15,684 nt of DNA from contig JAOXYB010026757.1 of NCBI GenBank assembly GCA_028565635.1, forward strand, positions 1-15,684, written 5' to 3'. Below are positions 1 through 9,629 of this stretch, in pieces (the stretch's first letter is position 1; every line of letters begins with the position of its first letter). The DNA comes from Phoronis ovalis. Lineage: Eukaryota; Phoronida; Phoronidae. The notes below the pieces were generated by a model. The model saw only the letters and a list, made by a program, of their open reading frames with translations, was not told where the DNA came from and did not search any database. Position numbers and translations under genes: made by a program.

Positions 1-459
1 TGCATTTTGGATTTTATGCTGATGTGCTGTTGAATCTTTGATTAAGTTATTTGGATACGGGGATATAAGAAGCGGAGCAGTCAAGGAATAGGCAGAAGCA
101 AACATTTTGGTGGAATTTAATAGGGAAGTAAGTGTTTTCGAACTTCGGCTACTCTGAGATATGAGACAGTCATGACCCTACGGACAAGCCGTAGGCTGTC
201 CATAGTAAGGTCATGCTTGCAGGACTACACAACAATAAGCATCAGAACCCTACACTACACTTCACTTAACGAAACAATTCACTTGAAACAACAATATATA
301 GTGATGTACAGACTTGTGCTCAAGGCCGTTGGCTGAGTCTGCACTAGTTTGTAAAAAGACGAGAAAGAATGATTCTTGATTAGAATGACAAGTAGTTTAT
401 TGTTCAGATGTAAGCGACCAACTGGTTACATACACACATACAAGCTATTTATAGTCAAT
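1..459. other. Non-coding AT-rich stretch
   Basis: No supported gene was seen. The stretch holds the near-perfect palindrome listed separately at 171-215 and a weaker hairpin near 303-341, in which AGACT pairs with AGTCT. All frames are broken by frequent stops. Confidence 0.5.
171..215. repeat. Imperfect inverted repeat (hairpin)
   Basis: The left arm CATGACCCTACGGACA pairs with a right arm whose reverse complement reads CATGACCTTACTATGGACA. The outer 7 bp and inner 5 bp are perfect and the loop is about 10 nt. A second, overlapping hairpin is possible inside it (CCTACGG/CCGTAGG). This could be a transposon end or a fold-back relic. No flanking duplication was found, so its origin stays open. 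Confidence 0.6.
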
Positions 460-605
460 CAGAGAGTGATGCGGGAGTGAAACCGCTATATAGATAATGT
501 ATAGAGGCGCGAGGAGGAAATCCGCTATACATAATACATATATACGCTATACATAATACATATGCGGAGGGAATCTGCTATATGTAATATATATATATAT
601 ATGTA
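460..605. repeat. Degenerate minisatellite, period about 22 bp, ending in an AT run
   Basis: The phrase CGCTATACATAATACATAT occurs twice, 22 bp apart (523 and 545), flanked by weaker versions (CCGCTATATAGATAATGTAT near 483, and CTGCTATATGTAATAT near 577) and a GCGGGAG/GCGGAGG-like spacer. The tract ends in a TA dinucleotide run at about 587-602. No coding potential was seen. Confidence 0.65.
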
Positions 606-1989
606 ATGTAGATACATCTCTCAATACATAATGATGATTTAAATGTCATAGTTAAATGTCGCTGCAGAGCAAATTGACCTTATAGCACAAGAAATACTCT
701 GAAACGAAACAGTTAAACAAATTTTAAAACATTATATCATATCAACAATATGTATTATTACCAATACAATCACAGTACTCAATTTTCTTAAAACTATATC
801 ATATCATATAAAACAAATTATATAATAAAAATATAACAATATTTGTTAATTAATTTATGCCTATGTTCTGCACTCCACATTAACATAACATATCTAAATA
901 ATAACCTAATTACAAATATAAATACCGAAGTGGAATGACATTCTTGCTAGATAATGTCCGGAACCGGATCTGTATTTATACCAAAAATTTGAACCAAAAA
1001 TTCAAATCTGTAAATACTTTTTTGAGATATCTTACTAATAATCTAGAAAACAAAGCTAAAAACAAAAGGACATGGTTGAATACAGAAACTACACGCTACC
1101 CCCTGGTGGCGGAGTTAACAACGCTTTGGACAAGAACGAATATAGAGGCAACACATGCATATGGTTAAAAACTATTTGATTATGGCATGACTACAACATA
1201 TATTGAATAATTGAAATAGATCTAGGTCCCGTATTCTTAGTATATGCATATAATGATACAGAAGCCAGCCACGTTGTGGCAACAAAAATATATAGTATAC
1301 ATGTATAGTGTGTCGTAGCGTGTGTGCAACTGTTTTGTGTAAAAAAGACATCGTAGTTTTTAATTAAAGTTTTATAATTATAAATGCAAAGTTTTACATT
1401 CAGGGTTAAGCACAAGAGTTAATACTAGTAAATAAAACGTTAAAATGAAATCCTAATATACCTATTTATATACCCGAATCGCTATAAAGTGTGTCCATAC
1501 ATCTTTGCTCATTCTTTTCAAATGGTCGTATTGTATGACTAAATAGGAGAGAGTTCCATGTCCTGTCTGCAATTTTTCACGGTTTTTAGAAAAACAGGTA
1601 TAATTCATTTTCCTGCCGGTGGATGAGTTTTAGCGCTTTCTATTATTGGTGTTTGAATGTTCTACTTTGACTATATGTTGTTCAATCGGTTAGTGGAACC
1701 TTCACAGGTGGCAACGATGGTACAGGTGCGCATATTGCCATTCAATGTGTAAAGGTTTGTTGCTTTCGCCGCTTCAGCACACAGTCTAGAATGTCAGTGG
1801 TGATAAAAAATAACCATTCAAGTACCATGTGTGATTTTTATTCCTTAGATTTTCCATTTTGACTCAACAGCTCGGTTCCTATCAAAATGTAAACTTTCGT
1901 GTGTATCTTATCATTACATTGCATACAGTTAAACGGGTTCGTTTCGTCACAATGCCCTTTTCATAAATTGTGCGTAACTAATTATTCAT
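606..1989. other. Intergenic or intronic stretch, no supported gene
   Basis: This is AT-rich sequence. The open frames at 935-1168 (plus, 77 codons) and 1191-1415 (minus, 74 codons) have no recognisable domain and are within the length expected by chance. The one spot with coding flavour is plus strand 1697-1749, which lies between an AG (GGTTAG) and a GT (AAGGTTTGT) and reads open with a Gly-rich peptide (GTFTGGNDGTGAHIAIQC). It matches no family I recognise. Confidence 0.4.
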
Positions 1990-2346
1990 GGCCGTCAGAT
2001 GGGGGGGGGGTGCGTTGGGTGCGAACGCACCCCCCTTTTGAAATGGGGTAACCCATGTAATGTTAACGCACCCCCTTTGAAATTGTAGGACCATTAACGT
2101 AATGTTAACGCACCCCCTTTTGAAATAGTAAACTCACGCCCCTTTGAATTGATAGGGAGAGACGAGCGACTGCCCGCAGAGGGAAATTTTTGCTTGTCAA
2201 TTTACACGGAGAGGTTTTTTTGCTTGTCAATTTTTCTGGCAGCACGGAGACGTTTTTTGGATTACTGAACTGATATTTTCTCAAATCGGTAATTCTCAAA
2301 ACAACAAAAACACGCACCCCCCTTTTGAAAAAGTGTCTGACGGGCC
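1990..2346. mobile_element. MITE-like element with short inverted ends and internal direct repeats
   Basis: The left end GGCCGTCAGA and the right end TCTGACGGGCC form an inverted pair with one base inserted. Inside each end lies a G-run/C-run block: ten Gs followed by TGCG on the left, and CGCACCCCCCTTTTGAAA on the right. The motif AACGCACCCCC(T)TTTGAAA recurs near 2023, 2064 and 2107 and at the right end, and TTTTTGCTTGTCAATTT occurs twice (about 2187 and 2217). There is no transposase, so any movement would have depended on another element. The ends resemble hAT-like CAGG...GTC termini, but no clear 8-bp target duplication is visible, so the superfamily is not assigned. Real ends may extend to about 1987-2349. 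Confidence 0.6.
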
Positions 2347-2659
2347 TGGAATATCATAAAATACTCTTATATAAATTATGTTTACTTCTTGAAAATTCTT
2401 TCGAAACAAATTAATCCCGCTTTATTGAACTATGGTGTCGTTTTATTGTCATTTATTTCCGGTGTGATACGATAATTATTTCCAAAATATAAATATTACA
2501 TACTGTAATGTCACCATAATTCTGAAGGGCTCATAGTAACACTGTGAATTAAACATATTATTCACAAATAACACTTCTCCTGGCAGAGCATGGGCTTCAA
2601 TGTTATTTAAACAGTAAAAAGGATAGTATGTCTGCATTTACGGCGAATAATTATTTTAA
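2347..2659. other. AT-rich non-coding stretch
   Basis: No exon-like segment, RNA gene or clear repeat was recognised. If the ZP gene exon at 2970 has upstream exons, this stretch is intron. Confidence 0.4.
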
Positions 2660-2885
2660 AAAACTCCAATGGCATGGAATGGCTAGATAACGAATAATTC
2701 TCCTTAGGACAATTCTATGCATGATGCTATTTTTGTTTATTATGTCCTGATTTTTAAATATTAAACCCCAGTGGCACATAAAATGGCTACATAAAACAAT
2801 GATGCGCAATGCTATTTTATTGTTTATGATGTGATTTTTAAGCGCAATGCTATTTATGGTTTAAGGTGGGCTTTTTAAATATCTA
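2660..2885. repeat. Degenerate tandem repeats
   Basis: The motif (G/A)ATGCTATTT followed by TTTAT and GATTTTTAA occurs three times (about 2724, 2808 and 2846). The phrase AATGGCTA within a C-A-G/A-TGGCA context occurs twice, about 100 bp apart (2666 and 2768). The copies are diverged, so this is an old tandem duplication, probably within an intron. Confidence 0.45.
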
Positions 2886-2969
2886 ATGTCAGTGACTAAG
2901 TAATTTACCAGTTGCAGCAGGTCAAGTATTTGTGACTGGTGAAGTGTAATGACATGTGATACCTTTTAG

Positions 2970-3189
2970 TTAGCGGACAAGTCGACTTCCAGTTCTCCAT
3001 GCAGCAGTTTCGCACTGATAAGTTTCAACAGGAGTACACCTCGAATGATTATCCATTGAAAGTGAGACTAGGAGAACTGATCTACTTCCAAACCAGCGTG
3101 ATCACGAGCATTGATAACGCCACAGCACTGGTGGAAGAATGCAAAGCGACATCTATTGACGTTAAGGCTCACTATCTTATTAAGGAGGG
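2970..3189 (+). CDS. Internal exon of a ZP-domain (zona pellucida) protein, partial
   Basis: The exon encodes the first half of a ZP-C subdomain. ZP modules polymerise or cross-link secreted and membrane glycoproteins in extracellular matrices. The translation runs in order through SGQVDFQFSMQQF, then YTSNDYPLKVRLGELIYFQ, then LVEECKAT, then YLIKEG. These match the family pattern of an F-x-M strand, a Y-P-[LV]-x-V strand, the L/V-x-x-C-x-A-T cysteine motif, and a Y-x-L-I-x-x-G-C end. The acceptor is ACCTTTTAG (AG at 2968-2969), giving a phase-1 start. The donor is GG|GTCAGT at 3190, leaving a codon that the next exon completes just before the expected Cys. A methionine at 2999 is internal, not a start. 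Upstream ZP-N exons were not found in the window. It could be a stranded exon of a pseudogene, but the frame and both splice sites are intact. Confidence 0.75.
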
Positions 3190-3298
3190 GTCAGTTATTT
3201 GTATATGCTTATTCCTTAAGAGAGCGATATCACTGAGAAATGTTGAGGTATCATGGTACTAAAATGCTCATAATGCGTGCCTATTATTCATCCTTCTT

Positions 3299-3460
3299 GT
3301 GGCGATTATAACCATCATCGTCAGCATCATTATTATAACTACCATCACTCATCCTTTATTCATCCTCATCGTCGTTCTCATCATTTATATCATCATCACA
3401 ATCACCATCATTCATCATCATCATTATCATAATCATCATCATCATCATCATCATCATATT
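3299..3460. repeat. CAT/ATC microsatellite
   Basis: This is an imperfect trinucleotide tract of CAT/ATC units ending in about 8 perfect units (about 3432-3457). It lies in the intron between the two ZP exons. Its poly-His/Ile reading frame is a by-product of the repeat and not a gene. Confidence 0.9.
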
Positions 3461-3719
3461 CTCTCATTACCGCCAAGCTTATTACCTAATTACCTATTCA
3501 ATGTTTCAATGTAGACCTCCTGTAGTTGGTATCTTATCTTACTGATGTAAGTTGATTTCACATGGTTGTGACTGTAGTCATTTATATATACATACACAAT
3601 TATACATTCAAATGAATGTATCCGTGAGTTAGTAACATATCTTATTTGTCTTTTTACAACAAAGTCGTTTTTTATTGTACTTATGCTTTAATAATAAAAT
3701 GCACTCAATAATTTTCCAG

Positions 3720-3764
3720 TTGTGTTGTAAACAGTGCTTTTTATGACGAAAATAAACTGAGTAG
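3720..3764 (+). CDS. Probable next exon of the ZP-domain gene, 45 nt
   Basis: A good acceptor (AATTTTCCAG, AG at 3718-3719) and donor (AG|GTAAAT at 3765) enclose 45 nt that are open only in the phase needed. The first base completes the split Gly codon left by the exon at 2970-3189, and the next codon is the Cys expected after LIKEG. The joined reading is LIKEG|CVVNSAFYDENKLSR. That resembles the usual ZP-C continuation, where G-C is followed by a short polar stretch with F-Y-D and then S-R-F. The 530-bp intron between the exons holds the microsatellite. The exon ends in phase 2. The following part of ZP-C, with its F-x-F strand and remaining cysteines, was not located. Phase agreement plus the Cys supports it, but 45 nt is short. 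Confidence 0.5.
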
Positions 3765-4605
3765 GTAAATTTTACAATCTAAATTTTACCATTTACATAA
3801 CATAGCGAGATATCAGAAAATTAATGGGATAATTTGAAACAATTAATAAAAACAAATAACAGGTGCGGGGAAATGCAAAAATAAATTTGACAAGTGTTGA
3901 ACATATACGATTGCCCTTATGTACTCCTATATAAATTGTTATCGGTCTTTTTCGCTTTCTTCAAAGGCAGGCCAGGATCAGCAAACCTATGACATTATTT
4001 TGTAATGTAGCGCACATGCATCATCTCAATTAAAATTATAACAATGATTGTAAAAAGTATCCAGTAAATATATTCACACTAAAATATGTCGGACATCTGA
4101 TTACAAAATACTAACATTAGCAATTTTGGTATAGCTAATATCCGTGCAGTGGCAACATATTGGCTTGTTCAAACTATTAATTAAAATCTAAAATGAATAT
4201 ACACTGTCTTCCACATTATTATCTCTGTAAATACACTTTTTATCAACGATGGTAGCTAGTACTGTAAAAAAGAAATCAAATCATAATTTGCTACTTTCAG
4301 AAAGAGGCGCACGTGCCTATACTATACTGGACTTCAATTATACGTCTAAGGAATAGACCAATTTAGGAAAGCCAAGCACGCTTTCATCTTTTCATGAGTA
4401 AGATTTCAGCATGAAGTCGCATTTTATTTGTATTGTTGCGTCTCGTATATTTTTTGAACGCGAATTTGGGTTATCTTACGCATTTGTTGTCCTGAGTTAT
4501 ATGGATGAATTTGATGATTAATTCTGTTTATAACTGGGTAGCTGCGGGTTCACAGATTGTGTTTGAGCAATTGTTTCAGTACTTTTTTAAATATTTTGCT
4601 TACAG
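3765..4605. other. Intron or intergenic, no confident exon
   Basis: The only ZP-suggestive spot is near 3967. A pyrimidine-rich acceptor (CTTTTTCGCTTTCTTCAAAG) is followed in the right phase by a peptide containing KPMTLFCNV, which loosely recalls the ZP V-x-x-H-C-x-V strand. The spacing is too short and the frame soon stops. Other acceptor-like sites at about 4299 and 4409 lead to unrecognised short frames. Confidence 0.3.
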
Positions 4606-4662
4606 AATAGACATGATGCTCTGATGTTAATTGGTAGACAGGGGTACTCGGATCTCAAGAAC
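4606..4662 (+). CDS. Possible exon, 57 nt, unknown product
   Basis: The segment follows a good acceptor (ATTTTGCTTACAG) and runs open in phase 0 to a possible donor (AAC|GTAACA), encoding NRHDALMLIGRQGYSDLKN. I do not recognise the peptide. Reading on without splicing gives six more residues and then a TAG. Its phase (0 to 0) matches the candidate at 5112-5168, so the two could be neighbouring exons, perhaps a tail region downstream of the ZP domain. That link is inference only. Confidence 0.2.
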
Positions 4663-5111
4663 GTAACAAAAACCGCTGGTTAGACAGCATGCTAAAGCAA
4701 AAGGAGAAAGGGTAAATCTTTGCTGCATCGCCATCGTATGACCTATTTACCTTAACTTTTAATGTTCAGATACATGTAGTATCGCTTGATGCAAATACCG
4801 GTATACATGTACAAATAATTCGCACGCACATCTTGTTATGCAAAACGTGTTTTAAACTGTAAAAAGGTCACAATTTTAAAAGTGAGAAAAACAGTTTACG
4901 AAAGCCTCAGTGTAAACATTCAAGGTGCGTTTCAAATGCATGACCAAATTTGTTAAATTGATAATGGCACTCACTTCTTTAACACAACTTTTTGAAACTT
5001 TATGACTTATTCACAAATGCTTTGCTAATCGTACCAGATTCCGATCACAAGTTTTTAGTTAAAACTATCTTCTCGTTCCAGATTTTTATTTATTTCACTC
5101 TGTAATTTTAG

Positions 5112-5168
5112 GCTGATTTTGCTGATAGTGACGATGAAGACAGCGTAAACAAAAAGGAGAAAACTAAA
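5112..5168 (+). CDS. Possible exon, 57 nt, acidic-basic peptide
   Basis: The segment follows an acceptor (CTGTAATTTTAG) and is open in phase 0 to a possible donor (AAA|GTTTGT). It encodes ADFADSDDEDSVNKKEKTK, an acidic run followed by a basic run of the sort found in cytoplasmic tails or linkers. The family is not recognised. An alternative donor lies inside it (AGC|GTAAAC). The low-complexity composition makes a chance origin quite possible. Confidence 0.2.
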
Positions 5169-6034
5169 GTTTGTGTTATTTCTTGATGTGAAGAATCGTT
5201 ATTAATAATCATACCATAAATATTTTGTTTTTAAGCAGAGAGAGGCATGAAAACAAACTGTATTCAAACATTTAGTGATAATTTATTTTCCGTCAGATCA
5301 TGCTTCCATGTGTAGGATTCTTTTCATAATAAACTTTTTGAATAATACTTCATCAGTCACCTTTTCTTTTTTTCGTCACTTTCAAAGATATTTTAAATAA
5401 AAACGCCCGTTTATCATATGTCAAGCGTGCATAGATGGCGTAGATAGAACTTGTCAGTCAAATAGTATTTGTGTAAGTTATATTGTCTAGTATCATCAGT
5501 AGATACATAACGTTTTATCTATTAGTACAAGATCATATCTAGAAACAGATTTCGTCCATTAAAAGGAGATCTGTTCATGATCAATGTATATTCAAATATA
5601 ACTTATCAATTACTTTATTGAAAATTTACGTTAACGAATTTATATACTTTCTTCATTAGTTAAGAGTAAGAAAGACCACTATATGTCAGAATATTGATTT
5701 TGAAGTGAAACACATTTCTTTTTATTGACAAAATTTACATTTTCGTTGTATGATGCTCCACTGACCCAGTGTCCTCCTAGTGATGAAATTCAAACACTGC
5801 AATAATAAAGGTCTTGCAGTATTTGAAAGCATGCTACTTGGTTTCTGTGTGTTGAGAGAATATAAAAAGGGTCCTGAGATATTATACTGCTTCCTGAGAT
5901 ATTTACTAGAAGACTACTTGCGACGTTCATTTGACATCAAAATCAGTTTTTATGTAAATGTCGATGTGGCAGGAAAAGTTGATTTTTATTGTTAGCGTAT
6001 TTTAATATAGGTATTCGTTATATTACTCTGTTCA
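5169..6034. other. AT-rich non-coding stretch
   Basis: The 71-codon frame at 5780-5995 (plus) has no recognisable motif and is of a length expected by chance. No other feature was seen. Confidence 0.4.
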
Positions 6035-6149
6035 TTTTGGACCATTATATTATAGATCAGAATACATGTGTCTTAAAACAATGTTAACAGTTTTGGACCA
6101 TTATATTATAGATCAGTATACATGTGTCTTAAAACAATGTTAACAGTTT
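6035..6149. repeat. 56-bp tandem duplication
   Basis: Two adjacent copies (6035-6090 and 6091-6146) are identical except for one base (GATCAGA versus GATCAGT) and are followed by the first 3 bases of a third. The near identity points to a recent duplication. There is no coding role. Confidence 0.9.
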
Positions 6150-6608
6150 ATCAACTTCTAACAAAACAGCAAGCATACGGCAACCCAAGTACAATATGGT
6201 GATTCACTATTTGGATGATCAGTCATCGATTCTGTATTAGTGTAGTATCCTCAACAACAGAGTACTATTATGGTATTGTAGACGCGCAGAAATATAACAC
6301 TTTGATGGTAATAATAATTAAATTCGAAATGAAGCAATGTTGGTAACATACATGTATACAGGCTTACTAGAGAAGCAATTGCTGAACGATTGATACCGTG
6401 CTATCTACTCCGAAACCAAAGTTTCGTGAAAGAAATTAGATTATCAGACAGACGGTATCTCTGGTGGTGTAACTTGAATTGAATATGTGTCCACCCCTGG
6501 TATACACTCCAATAAAACCAATGGTTACTCACACTCCCACACAGTATTGGCTTCCTATTAATTATCTTATCGTTTACTTATCGAACAGAATAGCAAACTT
6601 GTATTACA

Positions 6609-6889
6609 TTACAATATTAATCCCCATAAACTCCATTTCTGAAGTTTATAATTAGCAGTTACCACGAGTTTTATCGATCCCATTTGTACCATGATATGGG
6701 GTGCGTAGTCCAATGGCTGCATCGGAAAAGACGTGACATCTACATAGGAATTGTATGATGTAGAATCAACGAGTGGATAAGTATATATTCCGCAAGGAAC
6801 AGAAGCATGCTTAAGTGCAATAAAACCAATGTGTTGCCATCCCAGGTTGTCAACGATGAAACCCCTGCCGGTTATATAGGTATATTGCG
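6609..6889 (-). CDS. Possible minus-strand exon, unknown product
   Basis: The minus strand is open for 92 codons from an acceptor-like site (TTCTAATATATTAAG, AG at 6891-6890) to a TAA at 6611-6609. There is no ATG near its start, so it could only be an internal or terminal exon. The peptide reads, in pieces, GRGFIVDNLGWQHIGFIALK, then HASVPCGIYTYPLVDSTSY, then VDVTSFPMQPLDYAPHIMVQ. Local GC is higher than in the flanks. A possible donor (GTG|GTAACT) lies about 26 codons before the stop. The phase is compatible with a donor in the signal-peptide-like frame at 7781-7955. No family was recognised, and open stretches of this length arise by chance about once or twice in AT-rich DNA of this size. 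Confidence 0.2.
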
Positions 6890-7780
6890 CTTAATATATT
6901 AGAACAAGCGTGCAACCTACATCAGTGACCTAAACTGAAACGTGGATTTAAATTGGTGTTTCCTACGTCTACTAAAAATAACATTTTATACTAAGAAATA
7001 TATGTATATGTTTGAACTAAACACCACTCCATTAAGTATTTTCTTTAATTTGTAGATGATATGAACTTCATCCATTCTGAAAAAGGTTAAAACGATTCCG
7101 GTTACAATTTAATTTCTGTAATTTTATTTAGTTGACAATTATTATTAGAATATACATTTTCCTAGTTATTTCTTTATTTTGTTGTATCATTCTAATATTT
7201 AAAATTAGTAAAATTAAATCTTTAGATTAAAAATATGATTGGAGCTAGCAGACGAAGACGACATCACAAGGTACTGGCGACATCTGGTGGAAACTTAGTT
7301 CAGCTCAGAATTTTATCAAGCAGGTTCACTGGTCATATTTTAACTCTGAATCTATACATTATGCAATTCTATGTGCGGAGATATTTCTGTTGGACAAGGA
7401 CGTTTCATTGTAACGAATAATATTCCCAGGAATATTTTTTGGTTTAATTTTAATAGTGACTGGTACAGGTAAATTAGCACTGGATTTAACAAAAGATTTA
7501 CACCTGAACTTTTCTTAAAATGAATTTATTTTTTTTTGGATATTTTTATCGAATATGATGTTATTCTTAGAGTAAGCTGATGTAGATGTGATTTTCGAAT
7601 TGTCCACCAGGTGGTCTTTATTCAGCCAAAGTCAGAATAATGGGGAAATAATCGTCTATGAAGCAATGAAATATGATTATGTTGTTTTGTGACTGTATCC
7701 AGGAATACAAGATATTAGGCACTCACTGCAGAGAAAACAAAACTAGTTTAACATAAGCAATGTAATATCATTAAGTTTAC
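6890..7780. other. Non-coding stretch or candidate minus-strand intron
   Basis: This is AT-rich. The 61-codon plus frame at 7235-7420 is not supported by any motif. If the two weak minus-strand exons flanking this stretch are real, it is their intron. Confidence 0.3.
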
Positions 7781-7955
7781 ACGTGTCAGAATAAGGCAAG
7801 TAATAATATTCACTAAATAACATTGTCAATGTAAACAAACAGAAATTATAATATTTCCCAAAAATGTCAATTTTTGAATTTATCAATGCACAAAAAACAC
7901 AAAAGAACACGGAAATCACTAAAACCAACATGACGTGACATTTTTTGATTCTCAT
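7781..7955 (-). CDS. Possible first exon with signal peptide, minus strand
   Basis: The frame starts MRIKKCH and runs into a hydrophobic segment (MLVLVISVFFCVFCAL), the n- and h-region layout of a secretory signal peptide. A possible donor (T|GTAAAC, minus strand from 7780) would end the exon in phase 1. Unspliced, the frame runs on to a TAG at 7743. Phase 1 suits the acceptor near 6889. Caution: TTT-rich DNA yields Phe/Leu/Val-rich frames easily, and no further domain is visible. Confidence 0.2.
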
Positions 7956-8689
7956 TTACAATGCAAAATGTGAATTTTGTTTTTACAGCTAAACATTATT
8001 GTATTTGTAATATCTACGAATTATAGAATAAAGATAAAAAAGTAAAATAAGAAAAACATGACTGACACGGAGAAATTGCACCACTGCCGAATATTTGTGT
8101 AAACACTACATGAAGTAAGTGTTAAACAGCATATAAATGTTGTCAATATCCAAAGGTCAGTGTACGTTCAGTAGCTACTTTCTTCACGATTACGACTACC
8201 AGTTCAGCCTGTACGCCACAAGGGTTCTAAGGTGTTTCCCTGGGTCGTGAGGAAGTTAATGATAATAATGAAGTCTGCTGTGGTATAAATAATTATAAGA
8301 TTTATATCAGTAATAATAATAAAAAAAACAACAACAAATAAAATAGATGAAATGTACTTTTATATATGATTTAGAGTAGCTATGCACGATTCTAGGGTCT
8401 AGGCTAAGATAATATTTTGGAATAGCTACCCATAATATGTATAAATAGATAAATTCGAAAGAAAGCAACACTGCGTTACTAGCAAAGTTAAATTATATAT
8501 GGAAGAGAGTTACAATCATATCAACATAACAAAGCAATAAAGTTATGAAATTCAAAATAATACAGAATCGGAAAAGCCGCTCATCAGTATCATAAGGCCC
8601 GACCGGGCAAGGGGTCTTAAAGTAGATTTTATTTGAAAAAGAGTATCTACGTATTTGTAAAAGAAAAAACTATTTTGCTAAACCGTAAA
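7956..8689. other. Non-coding stretch
   Basis: No supported gene. A 37-codon plus frame from ATG at 8138, containing DYDYQFSLYATRVLRCF, sits in a locally GC-richer patch (about 8150-8260). It has no recognised relatives and no clean splice signals. Confidence 0.35.
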
Positions 8690-8965
8690 TAAAATGCTTT
8701 TGCTTTTATTCCCAATAGGTGGTGCCAGTAGACTAACTGTCAGGTACAAGGCGAGTGGCAATCCCGGGTGGAGTGTTTTTTGAGTACGAGGATGTGCCGC
8801 GGAACCCAATCCAAAATGTTAGCTAAAAATGGGTAATTATTTCCCGGCGGACCAACTCAAATATATTACTGGTACCCATGTGCGTGAATGGGTTTCTAAA
8901 AAATCCTCAGAAGCCAGAGTTATCTTAAGGTATTATTACCTCACAGTTAATTAAGGAGGTATGCA
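8690..8965 (+). other. GC-richer island with exon-like traces
   Basis: This island stands out from its AT-rich flanks. It begins with a pyrimidine-rich acceptor-like tract (TTTTGCTTTTATTCCCAATAG, ending 8718). Two overlapping frames read NPGWSVF and then, shifted by one base, VFFEYEDVPRNP (within 8737-8823), which loosely recalls the RNP1 strand of SR-type RRM proteins (F-V-E-[FY]-E-D-P-R). A third short frame starts at the ATG near 8828 and ends before 8960. Stops and shifts make it a decayed exon or chance. No function is assigned. Confidence 0.2.
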
Positions 8966-9431
8966 ATATCTCATTTACCACCCCTATGGTTATTTCTAAT
9001 ATAGGTCCCATAGCTGCGCCCGTTGAAAAGTGGCTTCAACACTGTAGACGAAATTAAAATGGTATGTATCTCTTGGAATTATGCAAATAACACGGAATAC
9101 ATTTTGGAATTATTTCATCACTTTTATATTTACTGATTATGTACAATAGATGCGCGAAAACCATCGTTGCGACAAATAACAGAGCTAAGTAACCTCGAGT
9201 AAGACATAGCAGCAACTGTCTCTGGTGCTGCGCTGAAAGTTTTTAGAGCGTATTAATGAACATTTCTGTTTGTCTTTTTTGTTTTTGTCCCTCTCTCGTG
9301 ACACCAGTTGGGACACTTCTGTTTAAATTGGGTATAATTCCACACAAAAGTTTAAAAAATCACGTCAACATAACAACGATGTTTCGGGACGCCGTCAAGA
9401 AATACCATTCCCACATTATGGATGGGAATTA
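8966..9431. other. Non-coding stretch
   Basis: No exon, RNA gene or repeat could be supported beyond a 7-bp-stem hairpin at about 9408-9430 (ATTCCCA/TGGGAAT). Confidence 0.35.
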
Positions 9432-9629
9432 TTAATATAAAGAATATTCATCGCTTTTGACAAATTTGTCAGCTTTAATGAACAGATCATCAAATTCTGC
9501 ATCCACTGGGTTATCTTAGGCTTCACGGAGATTCTTTCTCTCCGACATGCTTTTTTCAGTTTGCTACCCATATTGCACGTCGAGCCCACGTTCAATGAAC
9601 TTATTCCACGACAGTTCGTCCAGTGACAT
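9432..9629 (-). pseudogene. Possible decayed coding fragment, minus strand
   Basis: One minus-strand frame from an ATG at 9629 reads as three coding-like peptides separated by two in-frame stops: MSLDELSWNKFIERGLDVQY, then QTEKSMSERKNLREA, then FDDLFIKADKFVKSDEYSLY. The frame ends at TAA 9434-9432. Composition is charged and mixed, unlike the Phe/Leu/Ile/Lys-rich frames of the flanking AT-rich DNA, and local GC is higher. No family is recognised. It may be a broken gene fragment or a coincidence; the two stops lower confidence. Confidence 0.2.

Noticed and set aside
935-1168. Plus-strand 77-codon frame
   Set aside because: No motif, Asn/Lys/Thr-rich, and a length expected by chance in AT-rich DNA.
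2105-2317. Minus-strand 70-codon frame
   Set aside because: It lies wholly within the repeat element at 1990-2346; its internal repeats (KLTSKK/KLTSKN) mirror the DNA repeats.
3299-3514. Plus-strand frame with a poly-His tract
   Set aside because: It is a product of the CAT/ATC microsatellite and has no domain.
6510-6831. 14-base identity CAATAAAACCAATG at 6510 and 6818, first taken as a duplicated exon
   Set aside because: About one such match is expected by chance in a window of this size, and the flanks do not align.
7226-7270. Possible 45-nt exon between CTTTAG and AAGGTACTG encoding a basic peptide
   Set aside because: The acceptor tract is A-rich rather than pyrimidine-rich and the peptide (ASRRRRHHK) is low complexity.
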